A stretch of 64,000 nt of DNA from Pseudoflavitalea rhizosphaerae (GCF_003991355.1 NZ_RCSU01000006.1:248001-312000), one strand, 5' to 3'; counted from the stretch's first letter, positions 33,188 to 42,479 are shown. The notes: generated from the letters alone by a model not told the origin. Numbers and translations are program-made.

Positions 33188-35986
33188 GTGAGCAAAAAGT
33201 TCCTTCTTTTTATTGCTTTGATTAGCCTCGCTTTTGTTTCATTCGCCCAAACCGGAAAAATTGCCGGCAAAGTGTTGAACAACAAGAATGAGCCCCTGCC
33301 CGGCGTATCAGTGAAGATCACCGGCTCCCAGGGTGGTACTACCACAGATGTGGATGGCCTTTTCACCCTCAATCTCCAGGCCGGCAAGAAATACCAGCTG
33401 GTATTGTCTGCAGTAGGATATGATCCCAAAACCATCGATGACGTTGAAGTTACAGCCGGCCAGGTACTGGACCAGATCTTCGTTCTGGAAAACTCCGGTA
33501 AAAGCCTCAATACTGTAACAGTAACGGCTAGCCGCAGATCAGCCGTTAAGGCATCAACGGCTTCCCTCATCCAGTTCCAGAAGAACACCAATACGGTAGC
33601 TTCAGTGATCTCCGCTGAGTCTATCCGCCGTTCTCCTGACAAGAACACCGGGGAGGTACTGAAACGTATTCCAGGCAGTAGTATCATCGATGGAAAATAC
33701 CTGGTGGTGCGCGGTCTGAGCGACCGTTATAATATGGCGATGCTGAACGGCGTTCAGCTCTCCAGTACAGAGCCAGACAGGAAGACATTCTCCTTTGATA
33801 TCTTCCCTGCTGCGATGCTGGACAATATCATCATCAACAAAGCCTTCGTTCCTGAAATGAGCGGTGAGTGGGCTGGTGGTCTGATCCAGATCAATACCCG
33901 CGATATCCCTTCTAAAAACTTTTTCAATATCCAGGTGGGAACGGGTTTCAACTCCCAAACCATTGGGAAGGATTTCTATACTTATAAAGGTGGGGACCTG
34001 GATTTCCTGGGAATCGATGATGGCGCAAGAGCCTTACCAGCAGGTATGCCAGCTAAGAGCGCTTTCAGAGGTGATAATTTAAGCGAAGCTGAAAAAGCTC
34101 AGTGGGGAAGTAAGTTTCCCAATATCTGGACTGCCAGCAAAGGCAATGCTCCTTTGAATATGTCGCTCCAGGCAAGTGGCGGTTTCAACGGAACGCTTTT
34201 CGATAAAAAGATCGGAGGTGTATTTGCCCTGACTTATGCCAACAATGCAAAGCGACTTGCATTCGACAACAATATTTACAACGTTACTGAGGTACCTGGA
34301 AATTCCCTGAAACAAGCGGATTCATCATACCAGTACAACAATATCAAGTACAGCAGGGAAGTGCTCTGGGGCGCTATGGCAAACCTGGCTGTTCAGTTGA
34401 ACAACAACCACAAGATCTCTGTAAAAAATATCTTCAATATCAATTCAACTGATTATACTACGCAAAGAACGGGATACGATTATGAGTTCTTTGCTCCGAT
34501 CCGAGCAACTGAGCTTAGCTTTAAGAGCAATACTTTGTTCAATACGCAAATCGCGGGCGACCATATCTTCAGTACCCTTTCTTCCAAACTGAAATGGTAT
34601 GGCAGCTTCTCGATCCTGGACCAGTACATTCCTTTCCAACGCAGGATCCAGTACAACCAGGAATCAAATGGCGACTGGTTGCTGCTGATGAGCGCATCCA
34701 ACTCACAACGCTCAGGAAGTATCTTCTATTCCAACCTCAGCGATTACCTGTATAATGCAGGAGGCGACTGGACCACTACTTTCAAATTGTTCGACAACAT
34801 ACAGACCGTAAAAGGTGGATACCTTTTCCAGGTGAAGGATCGCCTGTACAATGCAAGGCCTTTCTCTATCGTACTGCCTCCCGGCTCCAACAATGCATTA
34901 AAGGCATTGCCTGCTGACCAGGTTTTTGCTTCTGAAAACTTCGGGGGTAACGGATTCGGATTTGAAGAATATAGCGAACCTAATTTCCGCTACCTCGCCA
35001 ATTCAATCCTGAATGCTGCTTACCTGCAAATGGATAATCAGTTCAACGACTGGCTTCGCGTGGTATGGGGTGTGAGAGTGGAAGATTTCGATCAACTGGT
35101 GGGAAGTGTAAATCCGAAAGATGCACGTCACGTGCGTTCAAGGGTTAGAGACTGGTTACCCGCTGTAAATGCAACATTCAAAATAAACAATCTTACAAAT
35201 ATCCGCTTATCAGCTTCACAAACTGTTATCAGGCCTGAGTTCCGTGAGTTGTCAAATCTGGCCTTCTATGATTTCGAGCTGGGAGCCACAGTAGTGGGTA
35301 ATCCAAACCTGAAACGTACCAAGGTTACCAACCTGGACCTGAGGTATGAACTGTACCCACGTTCTGGTGAGGTTTTCACTGTTGGCTTATTCTACAAACA
35401 GTTTGAAGATCCTATCGAACAGATGTTCAATCAGACCGGCGCAGGTAGCAGTAACTCTTTCAACTTCATCAATGCAAAACAGGCAAAGAACTACGGTGCA
35501 GAAATAGAAGTGAGAAAGAAGCTCGACTTCATCAATGGTTTCAAGAATTTCACCATCCAATCAAATATTGCCTACATCCACAGCCGCGTTACAGGTGAAG
35601 AAGGAACCAAACTGGACCGCCCTTTACAAGGTCAGTCGCCTTATGTAGCCAACCTGTCTTTGCAATATGACCATGAACAATCAGGCTGGAGCGCAACCGT
35701 TCTTTACAATCAGATCGGCCGCCGTATCCTGTATGTAGGTAACGATCCACTTCCTGAGATCTGGGAAGCTTCAAGACCTCTGGTGGATCTACAGATTGCA
35801 AAAAAGGTACTTGATAAAAAAGGTGAGATCAGGCTCAATGTTTCGGACCTGCTGAATAAAAGAGCTTACTTCTATCAGAACCTGAACAACAGCAAAGGTT
35901 TCAATAAGGGAAATCCTGAAGATGTGATCTCCATCAAACGTAACTATGGCACCAATGTGAGCCTCACATTCGGATACAACTTTTAA
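33188..35986 (+). CDS. TonB-dependent receptor with CarboxypepD_reg-like domain
   Basis: A 932-residue outer-membrane active transporter. Signal peptide (residues 1-20), a CarboxypepD_reg-like beta-sandwich at about 22-105 (KIAGKVLNNKNEPLPGVSVK, VDGLFTLNLQAG), plug at about 120-260 (GEVLKRIPGSSIIDGKYLVV, RGLSDRYNMAMLNGVQL) and a 22-strand barrel to the C-terminal SLTFGYNF. The start is GTG (33188); no ATG precedes the signal peptide. No SusD partner follows; the next gene is a beta-helix lipoprotein 47 bp on. The double 11-bp repeat block upstream ties it to the porin promoter, so its cargo is probably a phosphorus-containing compound (inference). Confidence 0.93.
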   Translation: MSKKFLLFIALISLAFVSFAQTGKIAGKVLNNKNEPLPGVSVKITGSQGGTTTDVDGLFTLNLQAGKKYQLVLSAVGYDPKTIDDVEVTAGQVLDQIFVLENSGKSLNTVTVTASRRSAVKASTASLIQFQKNTNTVASVISAESIRRSPDKNTGEVLKRIPGSSIIDGKYLVVRGLSDRYNMAMLNGVQLSSTEPDRKTFSFDIFPAAMLDNIIINKAFVPEMSGEWAGGLIQINTRDIPSKNFFNIQVGTGFNSQTIGKDFYTYKGGDLDFLGIDDGARALPAGMPAKSAFRGDNLSEAEKAQWGSKFPNIWTASKGNAPLNMSLQASGGFNGTLFDKKIGGVFALTYANNAKRLAFDNNIYNVTEVPGNSLKQADSSYQYNNIKYSREVLWGAMANLAVQLNNNHKISVKNIFNINSTDYTTQRTGYDYEFFAPIRATELSFKSNTLFNTQIAGDHIFSTLSSKLKWYGSFSILDQYIPFQRRIQYNQESNGDWLLLMSASNSQRSGSIFYSNLSDYLYNAGGDWTTTFKLFDNIQTVKGGYLFQVKDRLYNARPFSIVLPPGSNNALKALPADQVFASENFGGNGFGFEEYSEPNFRYLANSILNAAYLQMDNQFNDWLRVVWGVRVEDFDQLVGSVNPKDARHVRSRVRDWLPAVNATFKINNLTNIRLSASQTVIRPEFRELSNLAFYDFELGATVVGNPNLKRTKVTNLDLRYELYPRSGEVFTVGLFYKQFEDPIEQMFNQTGAGSSNSFNFINAKQAKNYGAEIEVRKKLDFINGFKNFTIQSNIAYIHSRVTGEEGTKLDRPLQGQSPYVANLSLQYDHEQSGWSATVLYNQIGRRILYVGNDPLPEIWEASRPLVDLQIAKKVLDKKGEIRLNVSDLLNKRAYFYQNLNNSKGFNKGNPEDVISIKRNYGTNVSLTFGYNF

Positions 35987-36033
35987 ACTGCTACTCAACA
36001 AATACAATATTAAAAATTCTAAACGACGCGATA

Positions 36034-37455
36034 ATGAAAAAGTCCTTTTTAATGCTGGCCGCGCTCACTGCTTTGATCGCAACCAGTTGCCGTAAGATCG
36101 AAGTTGACGGTGATGGTAATGGCGGTGGTAATAACGGTGGCAATGGTAATGAAGTGATCATTGAAGGTAATATTACTTCATCTATGACCCTGGATGATCC
36201 TTCCAAGAAATACATCCTGCGTAACATGGTGTATGTAACCAATGGGGCTACTTTCACTGTTAAGCCCGGTATTACCGTTTATGGGGAACTGGCTACCAAA
36301 GGAACACTCGTAATTACCAAAGGTGCAAAGATCAATGCTGAAGGTACTGCAGACAAGCCCATCGTTTTCACTTCCGAGGCTTCTGAAGCCAACAGGAGAG
36401 CAGGCGACTGGGGTGGTGTAGTGATCCTTGGAAACGCTTCTACCAATGCAACCTACAACGGCCGCAGCGGTATCGGTGAGATCGAAGGAAACGTGAACAA
36501 TGGAGCAGGCTATGGTCTGTACGGTGGTGAAGGATCTCCCAACGACAATGATAACTCAGGTATCCTCAAATATGCAAGGATCGAGTACGCCGGTTTCGCG
36601 TTCCTTCCTGATAAAGAGCTGAACAGTCTTACACTGGGTGCAGTTGGTCGCGGTACTACTATCGAGTATGTTCAGATCGCTTATGCGCTGGATGACGCTA
36701 TCGAGTGCTTCGGTGGTACTGTGAACCTGAAGCATATCGTTACTTACAAAACGCTCGACGATGATTTCGATACTGATAACGGTTATAGCGGAAAGATCCA
36801 GTATGGTATCGTACTGAGAGATTCCAGCCGTGCAGATATTTCCAAGGTAGAAGCGTTCGAAAGCGATAACGATGCAAACGGTACTACACTTACTCCTCAA
36901 ACAGGAGCTGTATACAGCAATATGACCATCATCGGACCACGTGCTACAACCGACAACAAAGGTAACAGCCTCTTCCTGGCTGCTGCACAGATCCGTCGTA
37001 ACTCTTCCATCTCTATCTTCAACTCTGTATTCATGGGATGGCCTATTGGTCTCCTGATCGATGATTCAAAAGGCAACGCTACCAGTGCCAACGCTACGGC
37101 CAACAAACTCGTGATCAAGAACGTGAGCATCTCTGGTTGTGCTAAACCACTGGATTATGTAAAGAACGCCAGCGGTGCTGACTGGGGACTGGCTGCCCTT
37201 CAGACATGGTTCAATGAACCAGCCAAGAACAATCAGATCTATGCTACAAATGCTGAGCTGATGCTGGCCAATCCTTTCAAATATGATGGTCCTGATTTCA
37301 CTCCTCAGGCAGGTTCTCCGCTGCTCGCTGCAGGTGCTGCTGATTTCACTGATGCAAAACTGGCTTCCGGTTTTGATCAGGTGAACTTCAGAGGTGCTGT
37401 AGGTGCTTCCGGTGCTGAGTCTACCTGGTGGAAAGGTTGGACCTCTTTCAAATAA
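36034..37455 (+). CDS. Right-handed beta-helix surface lipoprotein
   Basis: A 473-residue lipoprotein (lipobox LIATSC, Cys19) with a Gly/Asn-rich linker (DGNGGGNNGGNGN) after the acylated cysteine. The body is a long parallel beta-helix rich in short strands and turns: GATFTVKPGITVYGELATKG, then GDWGGVVILGNA, LKYARIEYAG, TTIEYVQIAYALDDAIECFG and YGIVLRDSSRADISKVEAF. The closing part (SPLLAAGAADFTDAKL, then VNFRGAVG) resembles a family often found next to TonB receptors. It follows the receptor by 47 bp and probably replaces SusD as surface partner or ligand-capturing protein. Such proteins are sometimes mislabelled multidrug transporters. Function unknown. Confidence 0.8.
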   Translation: MKKSFLMLAALTALIATSCRKIEVDGDGNGGGNNGGNGNEVIIEGNITSSMTLDDPSKKYILRNMVYVTNGATFTVKPGITVYGELATKGTLVITKGAKINAEGTADKPIVFTSEASEANRRAGDWGGVVILGNASTNATYNGRSGIGEIEGNVNNGAGYGLYGGEGSPNDNDNSGILKYARIEYAGFAFLPDKELNSLTLGAVGRGTTIEYVQIAYALDDAIECFGGTVNLKHIVTYKTLDDDFDTDNGYSGKIQYGIVLRDSSRADISKVEAFESDNDANGTTLTPQTGAVYSNMTIIGPRATTDNKGNSLFLAAAQIRRNSSISIFNSVFMGWPIGLLIDDSKGNATSANATANKLVIKNVSISGCAKPLDYVKNASGADWGLAALQTWFNEPAKNNQIYATNAELMLANPFKYDGPDFTPQAGSPLLAAGAADFTDAKLASGFDQVNFRGAVGASGAESTWWKGWTSFK

Positions 37456-37486
37456 GATAAGTATCTTAGTTAATCATTCGGAATAG

Positions 37487-37525
37487 AACACCCTGGTCAG
37501 GCAACTGAACCAGGGTGTTTGCTTT
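37487..37525 (+). terminator. Terminator of the TonB receptor operon
   Basis: Perfect 11-bp stem AACACCCTGGT (37487-37497) / ACCAGGGTGTT (37509-37519), then TGCTTTTT. It ends the receptor-lipoprotein transcript 32 bp after the last stop. Confidence 0.9.
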
Positions 37526-37752
37526 TTGAAAACTAACACTCATTCATTTTTTCTCAACTCTTATCATAGATCAAAATCATGGCAGTTGGGTATTTTTAGT
37601 TCCCAATCTGGATAAGGTTTAGAGAATTTTAATCCGCTCAACGCGCAGCGGATAAGGTTTTCATCGTATCATTATAGTAGCGTAATTCCACCATTGATTA
37701 CCGTTCATCATTATCCTTGATCCGGTTGCTGGGAATTGAAAGTATTATCGTG

Positions 37753-37943
37753 TAAATTTGAATGTTAATGCGCGCTGCCTTCTACATGATTATACCAATG
37801 CCTGCAAAAGTTTAAACCTTTCCATGTCCTTCTGTGTTGTATGAACCCATAGAACTGTCCAACTCATTATATGTTTTTCTTAAGTGAGAGGTTTCCTCTC
37901 ATGTGACTAACGCCGTTCGATTTCTATCGTGACGGCTTTTTTT
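37753..37943 (+). ncRNA. Candidate small RNA with promoter-like element and terminator
   Basis: TAAATTTG at 37753-37760 fits the -7 consensus. About 150 bp later GAGAGG-ttt-CCTCTC (37886-37900) and then GCCGT...ACGGC (37912-37936) with an inner CGAT/ATCG extension lead into seven T. No open frame of note lies between, and the preceding operon already has its own terminator. An independent small transcript is the simplest explanation for a second plus-strand terminator; no known RNA family was recognised. Confidence 0.35.
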
Positions 37944-37958
37944 ATTCCATCAACCAAA

Positions 37959-37994
37959 AGGCCTCCCCGCCTGCTTTCGCATTTGGGAAGGCCC
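37959..37994 (-). terminator. Terminator of the glycosyltransferase gene
   Basis: GGCCTCCCC (from 37960) pairs with GGGAAGGCC (ending 37993) with one mismatch; in the minus-strand transcript the stem is followed by TTTTGGTT. It is about 45 bp beyond the gene's stop. Confidence 0.65.
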
Positions 37995-38036
37995 GTGTTT
38001 AATCCAATAAGAATCGCAGGAAAGAGTTAGTGTACC

Positions 38037-39071
38037 TTAGTTGAAAATAAGATCAGGATAAGGAATATCCAGCTCATAGCGAAGTGATGAACAACGATAC
38101 ATCAGTATGTTGATGATAGCTTCAGTTGAATATTGATAAGTAACGCCAGGCGTTTCAGGATCATTCACCCAGTTGTTGAATGTATCAGTGAAATCATCAT
38201 CAAGACTCTCTGGTGTGCGAACACCGATCTTCTTCAACGCAGCTGCATTGCAGAGCTGTTCGTATTGCCCCTTGATGGGGATGGCTATCATCTTCTTTTT
38301 AAGATAGAGCGCCTCCGCAGGCGTTTCAAAGCCGGCCCCGCATACGATGCCGTGACAGCTGATAAGACTTTTATTGAATGCTTCCCTGCCAACAGGAATG
38401 AAGGTAACATGACCTTCGGTTTTCACTTCCTTCACCTCCTTGGAGAAAACTTCAAAGCGATGATCAGTGAGCGGACGCAGGTATTGCATCAACTGGTTAT
38501 CGCAGTAAGATGGAAGATACACAGTGATATGTCCCTTATTGCTGGCCTCAGCTTTCAGGATATCTTCCTTGATCACAGGGGAGAAGATGAAATCATCATA
38601 GCTCTCGAAATGCAGTCCGATGTATTGTGAGGCTTTAGCGTAATTCTGAAGCACCCATTCCCCGATCTTATTGGGCTTTTCAGGTCTTGGTGTTTTGGCG
38701 CTCATAAAACTCGCCTGGTGACCAAAGTTCACAGATGGTACTTTCTTGTAAGCGCAGGCCAGGGATGTGATGCACTCGAAATCGTTCAACACCAGGTCAT
38801 ATTTTTCTACCGGCAGTTCCCGCATCTCCTTCATGATCCTGAAGGGCGAAACATTGCTCATGATCTTCCTGTAATTGAGGCTTCCCTTGCAGGTATAGAA
38901 GAGGCTGAGTCCCTGGCTACGGTATTTGATTTCCGCGTCCAGCGGTAAGGTGCTGTTGGCGCCGCTGAGAAAAATGTCTACCGTTCCGAACTTTTGCAGG
39001 TAGGGAAGAAGTTCCATCGCCCTGCTGATATGTCCGTTTCCGGTAGCCTGAATTGCATACAATATTTTCAT
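38037..39071 (-). CDS. GT28-like glycosyltransferase family protein
   Basis: A 344-residue soluble GT-B type glycosyltransferase. The N-terminus MKILYAIQATGNGHISRAMEL has the GxGHxxRa loop of MurG/MGD-like enzymes. The C-terminal half has CHGIVCGAGFETPAEALYL followed by KKKMIAIPIKGQYEQLCNA, the nucleotide-sugar-binding motif of GT28. Start at 39071 (MKILYAIQ), 22 bp after the metallophosphoesterase stop. The pairing with a UDP-sugar-diphosphatase-like phosphoesterase suggests a lipid- or sugar-modification step at the inner membrane, but the acceptor is unknown. Confidence 0.85.
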   Translation of the reverse strand: MKILYAIQATGNGHISRAMELLPYLQKFGTVDIFLSGANSTLPLDAEIKYRSQGLSLFYTCKGSLNYRKIMSNVSPFRIMKEMRELPVEKYDLVLNDFECITSLACAYKKVPSVNFGHQASFMSAKTPRPEKPNKIGEWVLQNYAKASQYIGLHFESYDDFIFSPVIKEDILKAEASNKGHITVYLPSYCDNQLMQYLRPLTDHRFEVFSKEVKEVKTEGHVTFIPVGREAFNKSLISCHGIVCGAGFETPAEALYLKKKMIAIPIKGQYEQLCNAAALKKIGVRTPESLDDDFTDTFNNWVNDPETPGVTYQYSTEAIINILMYRCSSLRYELDIPYPDLIFN

Positions 39072-39093
39072 CCTTTGAATTGTTTGAACTGTG

Positions 39094-39930
39094 TTAGATG
39101 GCAAGTGAATTGATATAAAAACTGATCTCGTCTGTGATCACGTTGAGGGGCATACGCTTGTCAGCGTTTGGGACATGCTGGAATTTGGCTTCGTCGTATT
39201 CGAAGATCTTCCATTCGCCCTGCTGGTATTCAAGCGCTGTGAGATGCTCCACCCAGTCGCCGGAGTTGAGGTAGATCACTTCGCCCTTCTCGGTTTTCAC
39301 CACTCTTTTCTGTGGCTGGTGGATATGGCCGCAGATCACGTAATCATACTTTTTATCGATGGCCAGTTCGGCTGCGATCATTTCAAAGTCATTGATCCTT
39401 ACAACGGCCTTGTTCACTTCAGCCATCACTTTTTTGGAGATGGACAATTTTTCCCTGCCGAATGATTTCAGGATCCTGTTCACCAGCCGGTTGAAAAGGA
39501 TCAGGGCGCCATATCCGTTGCTACCCAGTTTGGCCAGCAGTTTGGCGCCGCCTTTGGTGGTATTGTCGAATACGTCTCCGTGGAAGATCCAGGTCATTTT
39601 GTTATCGATCTCCAGCACAAGCTTGTCTGTAAGGGTGAAGTTGCTGAGCTGGAAATCAGAGTAGCGGCGCATTTGTTCATCGTGGTTGCCTGTGATATAG
39701 AACACGCGCGTGCCCTGCATCATCATGTTCAGCACTTCTTTGATCACAGCCATATGCGAACTTGGAAAGTATCGTTTTGAAAACTGCCAGCAATCGATGA
39801 TATCGCCATTCAGAATGAGGATGTTGGGCGTGATGCTTTTAAGGTAGGCCACCAATTCTTTGGCGCGGCATCCGTATGTGCCGAGGTGCACATCTGAGAT
39901 CACTACAACATCAACTGGTCGTTTTTCCAT
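39094..39930 (-). CDS. UDP-2,3-diacylglucosamine diphosphatase-like metallophosphoesterase
   Basis: A 278-residue calcineurin-like phosphoesterase, start at 39930. All five metal motifs are intact: SDVHLG (Asp13, His15), NGDIID, GNHDE, FHGD and GHIHQP. The overall pattern (HLGTYGCRAKELVAYL, then YFITGNHD-type block and LNSGDWVEHLTALEY) is that of the LpxH-like group common in Bacteroidota, which may cleave UDP-2,3-diacylglucosamine in lipid A synthesis. A more general UDP-sugar diphosphatase role cannot be excluded. First gene of a two-gene unit with the glycosyltransferase. Confidence 0.85.
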   Translation of the reverse strand: MEKRPVDVVVISDVHLGTYGCRAKELVAYLKSITPNILILNGDIIDCWQFSKRYFPSSHMAVIKEVLNMMMQGTRVFYITGNHDEQMRRYSDFQLSNFTLTDKLVLEIDNKMTWIFHGDVFDNTTKGGAKLLAKLGSNGYGALILFNRLVNRILKSFGREKLSISKKVMAEVNKAVVRINDFEMIAAELAIDKKYDYVICGHIHQPQKRVVKTEKGEVIYLNSGDWVEHLTALEYQQGEWKIFEYDEAKFQHVPNADKRMPLNVITDEISFYINSLAI

Positions 39931-40276
39931 TAGAGAGCGGTTTAGCAAAATTCCAACCATTAGCTGATCTGTGCGTAAACAGGGAGTTAAGGAATTGTAT
40001 TGTTATTGTGAAGCGAATATTAAGTGTTAAAGTATAGCAGGCATGTATATGCGAAAAATGGCTATTAATAAATTGTAACCAAACCGGAACCGGTGCTTTT
40101 TATCAAATGCAATGCTGATCTTGCATGTCCAATCACGAATACTCTACAAATTTTTTTATAGGCAAATCAAGAGCAATCGTAGCAGTTTCTTAATGTTGAC
40201 GGCGAAGCTTATCCAGGTTTCGCCCTTTTTTATTCCCAGGTTCTCACAACAATGCCTTATCTTACTGGTAACATGA
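39931..40276. other. Gap between the phosphoesterase and DUF5690 genes
   Basis: About 345 bp between divergent genes. It holds a strong plus-strand terminator-like hairpin (40201-40231) and a minus-strand open stretch (40156-40263) whose translation (NLGIKKGETWISFAVNIKKL) faintly resembles a transposase C-terminus. No confident gene. Confidence 0.5.
40201..40231 (+). terminator. Terminator-like hairpin 45 bp before the DUF5690 gene
   Basis: GGCGAA (40201-40206) pairs with TTCGCC (40219-40224) and is followed by CTTTTTTA. No plus-strand gene precedes it, so it either ends a small RNA or acts as a leader attenuator for the downstream transporter. Confidence 0.5.
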
Positions 40277-41590
40277 TTGCAATCTTTCACCAACACTAAC
40301 CTGATCAGCTTGTCTACCGGAATCCCTGCCAGTACTTTTTCCAGGAAACAGATCATGATTGCGATCTACGCAGCCATTGTAGCCTTCCTTACTTATACTT
40401 GTGTATTTGCTTATCGAAAACCTTTTACTGTAGCCACTTTTGATGGAGTGGTGTTCTGGGGCATACGCTATCAGGTGTTGCTGATTGTGAGCCAGGGACT
40501 GGGGTACATGCTGAGTAAATTTGCCGGCATCCGGTTCATTTCAGAAATGAAAAGATTTGGACGATGGAAAACAAGTGCTGTACTGATCGGGATTTCATGG
40601 TTTTCCTTGCTGCTGTTCGGCCTGCTGCCTGCACCCTTGGGCATGTTATGTTTGTTTGTGAATGGCTTCATGCTCGGCTTCATGTGGGGGATCGTGTTCA
40701 GCTATGTGGAAGGAAGAAGGGCCACCGACCTGATCGGGTCTGCCATAGCTGTAAGCTTTGTTTTTGCAGGCGGCTTCACACGCTCCGTGGCAGTTTGGCT
40801 GAGAGACAGCTGGCAGGTGCCGGAGCAATGGCTGGCATTCGCAACAGGACTTGTATTTGCAGTGCCCCTGATCATTTTCATGTACTTCATGGAGCGGATC
40901 CCGGACCCTGATCAACAGGACATACAGGAACGTACTGTTCGGGTGCCTATGAGCAAGGAAGCCCGTTTACAATTCCTGAGAACATTCGGTGGAGGTGTAT
41001 TGGCGTTGACCATCACTTATCTTTTCCTCACCATCATGCGTGATATACGAGACAATTTCATGGCCAATCTCTGGAATGAGCTGGGCTATGGAAAGAAGCC
41101 CGCGATATTCACACAAACAGAAACCATCACTTCCATCTCGATCCTCATCATGATGAGCCTGCTGATCCTGGTGAGGAAAAATATCAGGGCATTGAAACTG
41201 ATACACTGGGTAATCCTGGCAGGATTCCTGCTTTCAGGAATTTCATCCTTTCTTTTTATTTCCGGCAGGATCAGCGGCGCGCTCTGGATGCAACTGGTGG
41301 GCCTGGGATTGTATATGGGCTATATCCCTTTCAACAGCATCTTTTTCGAACGCCTGATCGCCAGTTTCCGCATAGCCGGCAACGTGGGTTTTCTCATTTA
41401 CCTGGTGGATGCCTGGGGATACCTTGGCAGCTCCTTTGTAATGCTTTCGAAAGAGGTATTCCAGGTAAGCCTGACATGGACTGAGTTCTATCCCAAAGGT
41501 GTGATAATGTTTTCGGTGATCGGTATTGCGGGTACGTTCTATTCCTGGGTGTATTTCAGCCGTAAATACAATTCGATGATGAATGACTGA
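40277..41590 (+). CDS. DUF5690 family membrane transporter (MFS-like)
   Basis: A 437-residue polytopic membrane protein with about twelve helices. The start TVATFDGVVFWGIRYQVLL after CVFAYRKPFT, then GMLCLFVNGFMLGFMWGIVFSYVEGRRATDLIG, fits the DUF5690 group of MFS-fold proteins found mainly in Bacteroidota. The substrate is unknown. The frame opens with TTG at 40277, which gives a 26-residue tail of normal length before the first helix; the first ATG is at 40355, right at the helix, and is the alternative. It is convergent with the oxidoreductase gene, stops 2 bp apart. Confidence 0.82.
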   Translation: MQSFTNTNLISLSTGIPASTFSRKQIMIAIYAAIVAFLTYTCVFAYRKPFTVATFDGVVFWGIRYQVLLIVSQGLGYMLSKFAGIRFISEMKRFGRWKTSAVLIGISWFSLLLFGLLPAPLGMLCLFVNGFMLGFMWGIVFSYVEGRRATDLIGSAIAVSFVFAGGFTRSVAVWLRDSWQVPEQWLAFATGLVFAVPLIIFMYFMERIPDPDQQDIQERTVRVPMSKEARLQFLRTFGGGVLALTITYLFLTIMRDIRDNFMANLWNELGYGKKPAIFTQTETITSISILIMMSLLILVRKNIRALKLIHWVILAGFLLSGISSFLFISGRISGALWMQLVGLGLYMGYIPFNSIFFERLIASFRIAGNVGFLIYLVDAWGYLGSSFVMLSKEVFQVSLTWTEFYPKGVIMFSVIGIAGTFYSWVYFSRKYNSMMND

Positions 41591-41592
41591 GA

Positions 41593-42231
41593 TTATTTCC
41601 TTAATAACGCAAAGGCAGAACCGAATTCCTGCTGCCTGATCTCGCTGATGAGGCAGGTGAGCATGAGGGATTCCAGCAATGCACTTCTGGTTATATCGCC
41701 CAGGTCTATCACATCGCGCCATCCGATGGCATTGAGCAGTTCCTGCACAGTGATCTTGGCAGCTGCATCGTTGCCGCAGAGGAACATCACGGGTATACCC
41801 TGGCTGAAGTTGGGATTCACCATGGTAGCTGATCCTACCATATTGAGGGTTTTCACTACCCGGCTTTCGGGTAACCATTGCTGAATGAGTTCTCCAGCGG
41901 AAATATTTTTAAGTGCGAGTTGAGGTGTTTCGCTGAATTCAACAGCATTGGAGAGATCGATGATCACTTTATGCTGAAGGGCTTGTTGTCCCGTTTGTTT
42001 CAATACGGCTTCCACGCCACTCCAGTTGATGGCCAGCACAATCACCTCTCCGAATGCGGCCGATTCTTCAAATGTTGCGATCTGGCAATCTGGCCCCATC
42101 TGCTCTTTCCAGGTGAAAAGGCTTTCACTCATCGGGTCTCTGCTGCTGATCTTCACGGAATGGCCAGCATCCAGCCATCCTTTGGCCAGCGCTTTACCAA
42201 CACTGCCGGCACCCAGTATTCCTATTTTCAT
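41593..42231 (-). CDS. NADPH-dependent F420-reductase-like oxidoreductase
   Basis: A 212-residue Rossmann protein of the F420-dependent NADP reductase-like (NAD_binding F420/ProC-like) family. The cofactor loop is GILGAGSVGKALAKG at the N-terminus, followed by KISSRDP as the expected basic NADP phosphate contact. VVKTLNMVGSATMVNP and VMFLCGNDAAAK are family blocks. Most Bacteroidota members have no F420, so the native substrate is uncertain. Transcribed alone. Confidence 0.88.
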   Translation of the reverse strand: MKIGILGAGSVGKALAKGWLDAGHSVKISSRDPMSESLFTWKEQMGPDCQIATFEESAAFGEVIVLAINWSGVEAVLKQTGQQALQHKVIIDLSNAVEFSETPQLALKNISAGELIQQWLPESRVVKTLNMVGSATMVNPNFSQGIPVMFLCGNDAAAKITVQELLNAIGWRDVIDLGDITRSALLESLMLTCLISEIRQQEFGSAFALLRK

Positions 42232-42479
42232 TTTATATCGATCTTGTATAGTTGCAAAGAAGCAAAATTACTTTTTAAATATTCACCAGCTACCTATCAA
42301 TAGCTTGATTGCGGTCAATACTTGCAGAAAATTCCTGTTCGCGAAAATAATTTCCTTCTATTTTGGCATAATATTTTCCTTTCGTTCGGAAGTTTTCTTC
42401 TTATTCCTTACTACATCCTATTAAATCCAATTTGTTAAGGCAGTAGCTAAAAAAACATTCGTAAATCTTAAACGAAAGG

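Larger units (their letters stand above)
37456..38036. other. Gap between the beta-helix lipoprotein and the glycosyltransferase
   Basis: About 580 bp without a convincing protein gene. It holds the terminator of the receptor operon (37487-37525), an 11-bp direct repeat GGATAAGGTTT (37610 and 37650), hairpins ATCCGCT...AGCGGAT near 37632-37652 and TTGGG...CCCAA at 37586-37606, a promoter-like TAAATTTG (37753) and two further terminators (37912-37943 plus strand, 37959-37994 minus strand). Confidence 0.7.

Noticed and set aside
40156-40356. 66-residue minus-strand frame as a real transposase gene
   Set aside because: Half of it overlaps the DUF5690 gene in antisense and the match to transposase C-termini is faint; kept only as a low-interest observation.
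42378-42479. 9-bp inverted repeat CCTTTCGTT / AACGAAAGG before the 42.5-kb lipoprotein gene
   Set aside because: Arms are short and 84 bp apart in AT-rich DNA; likely chance.
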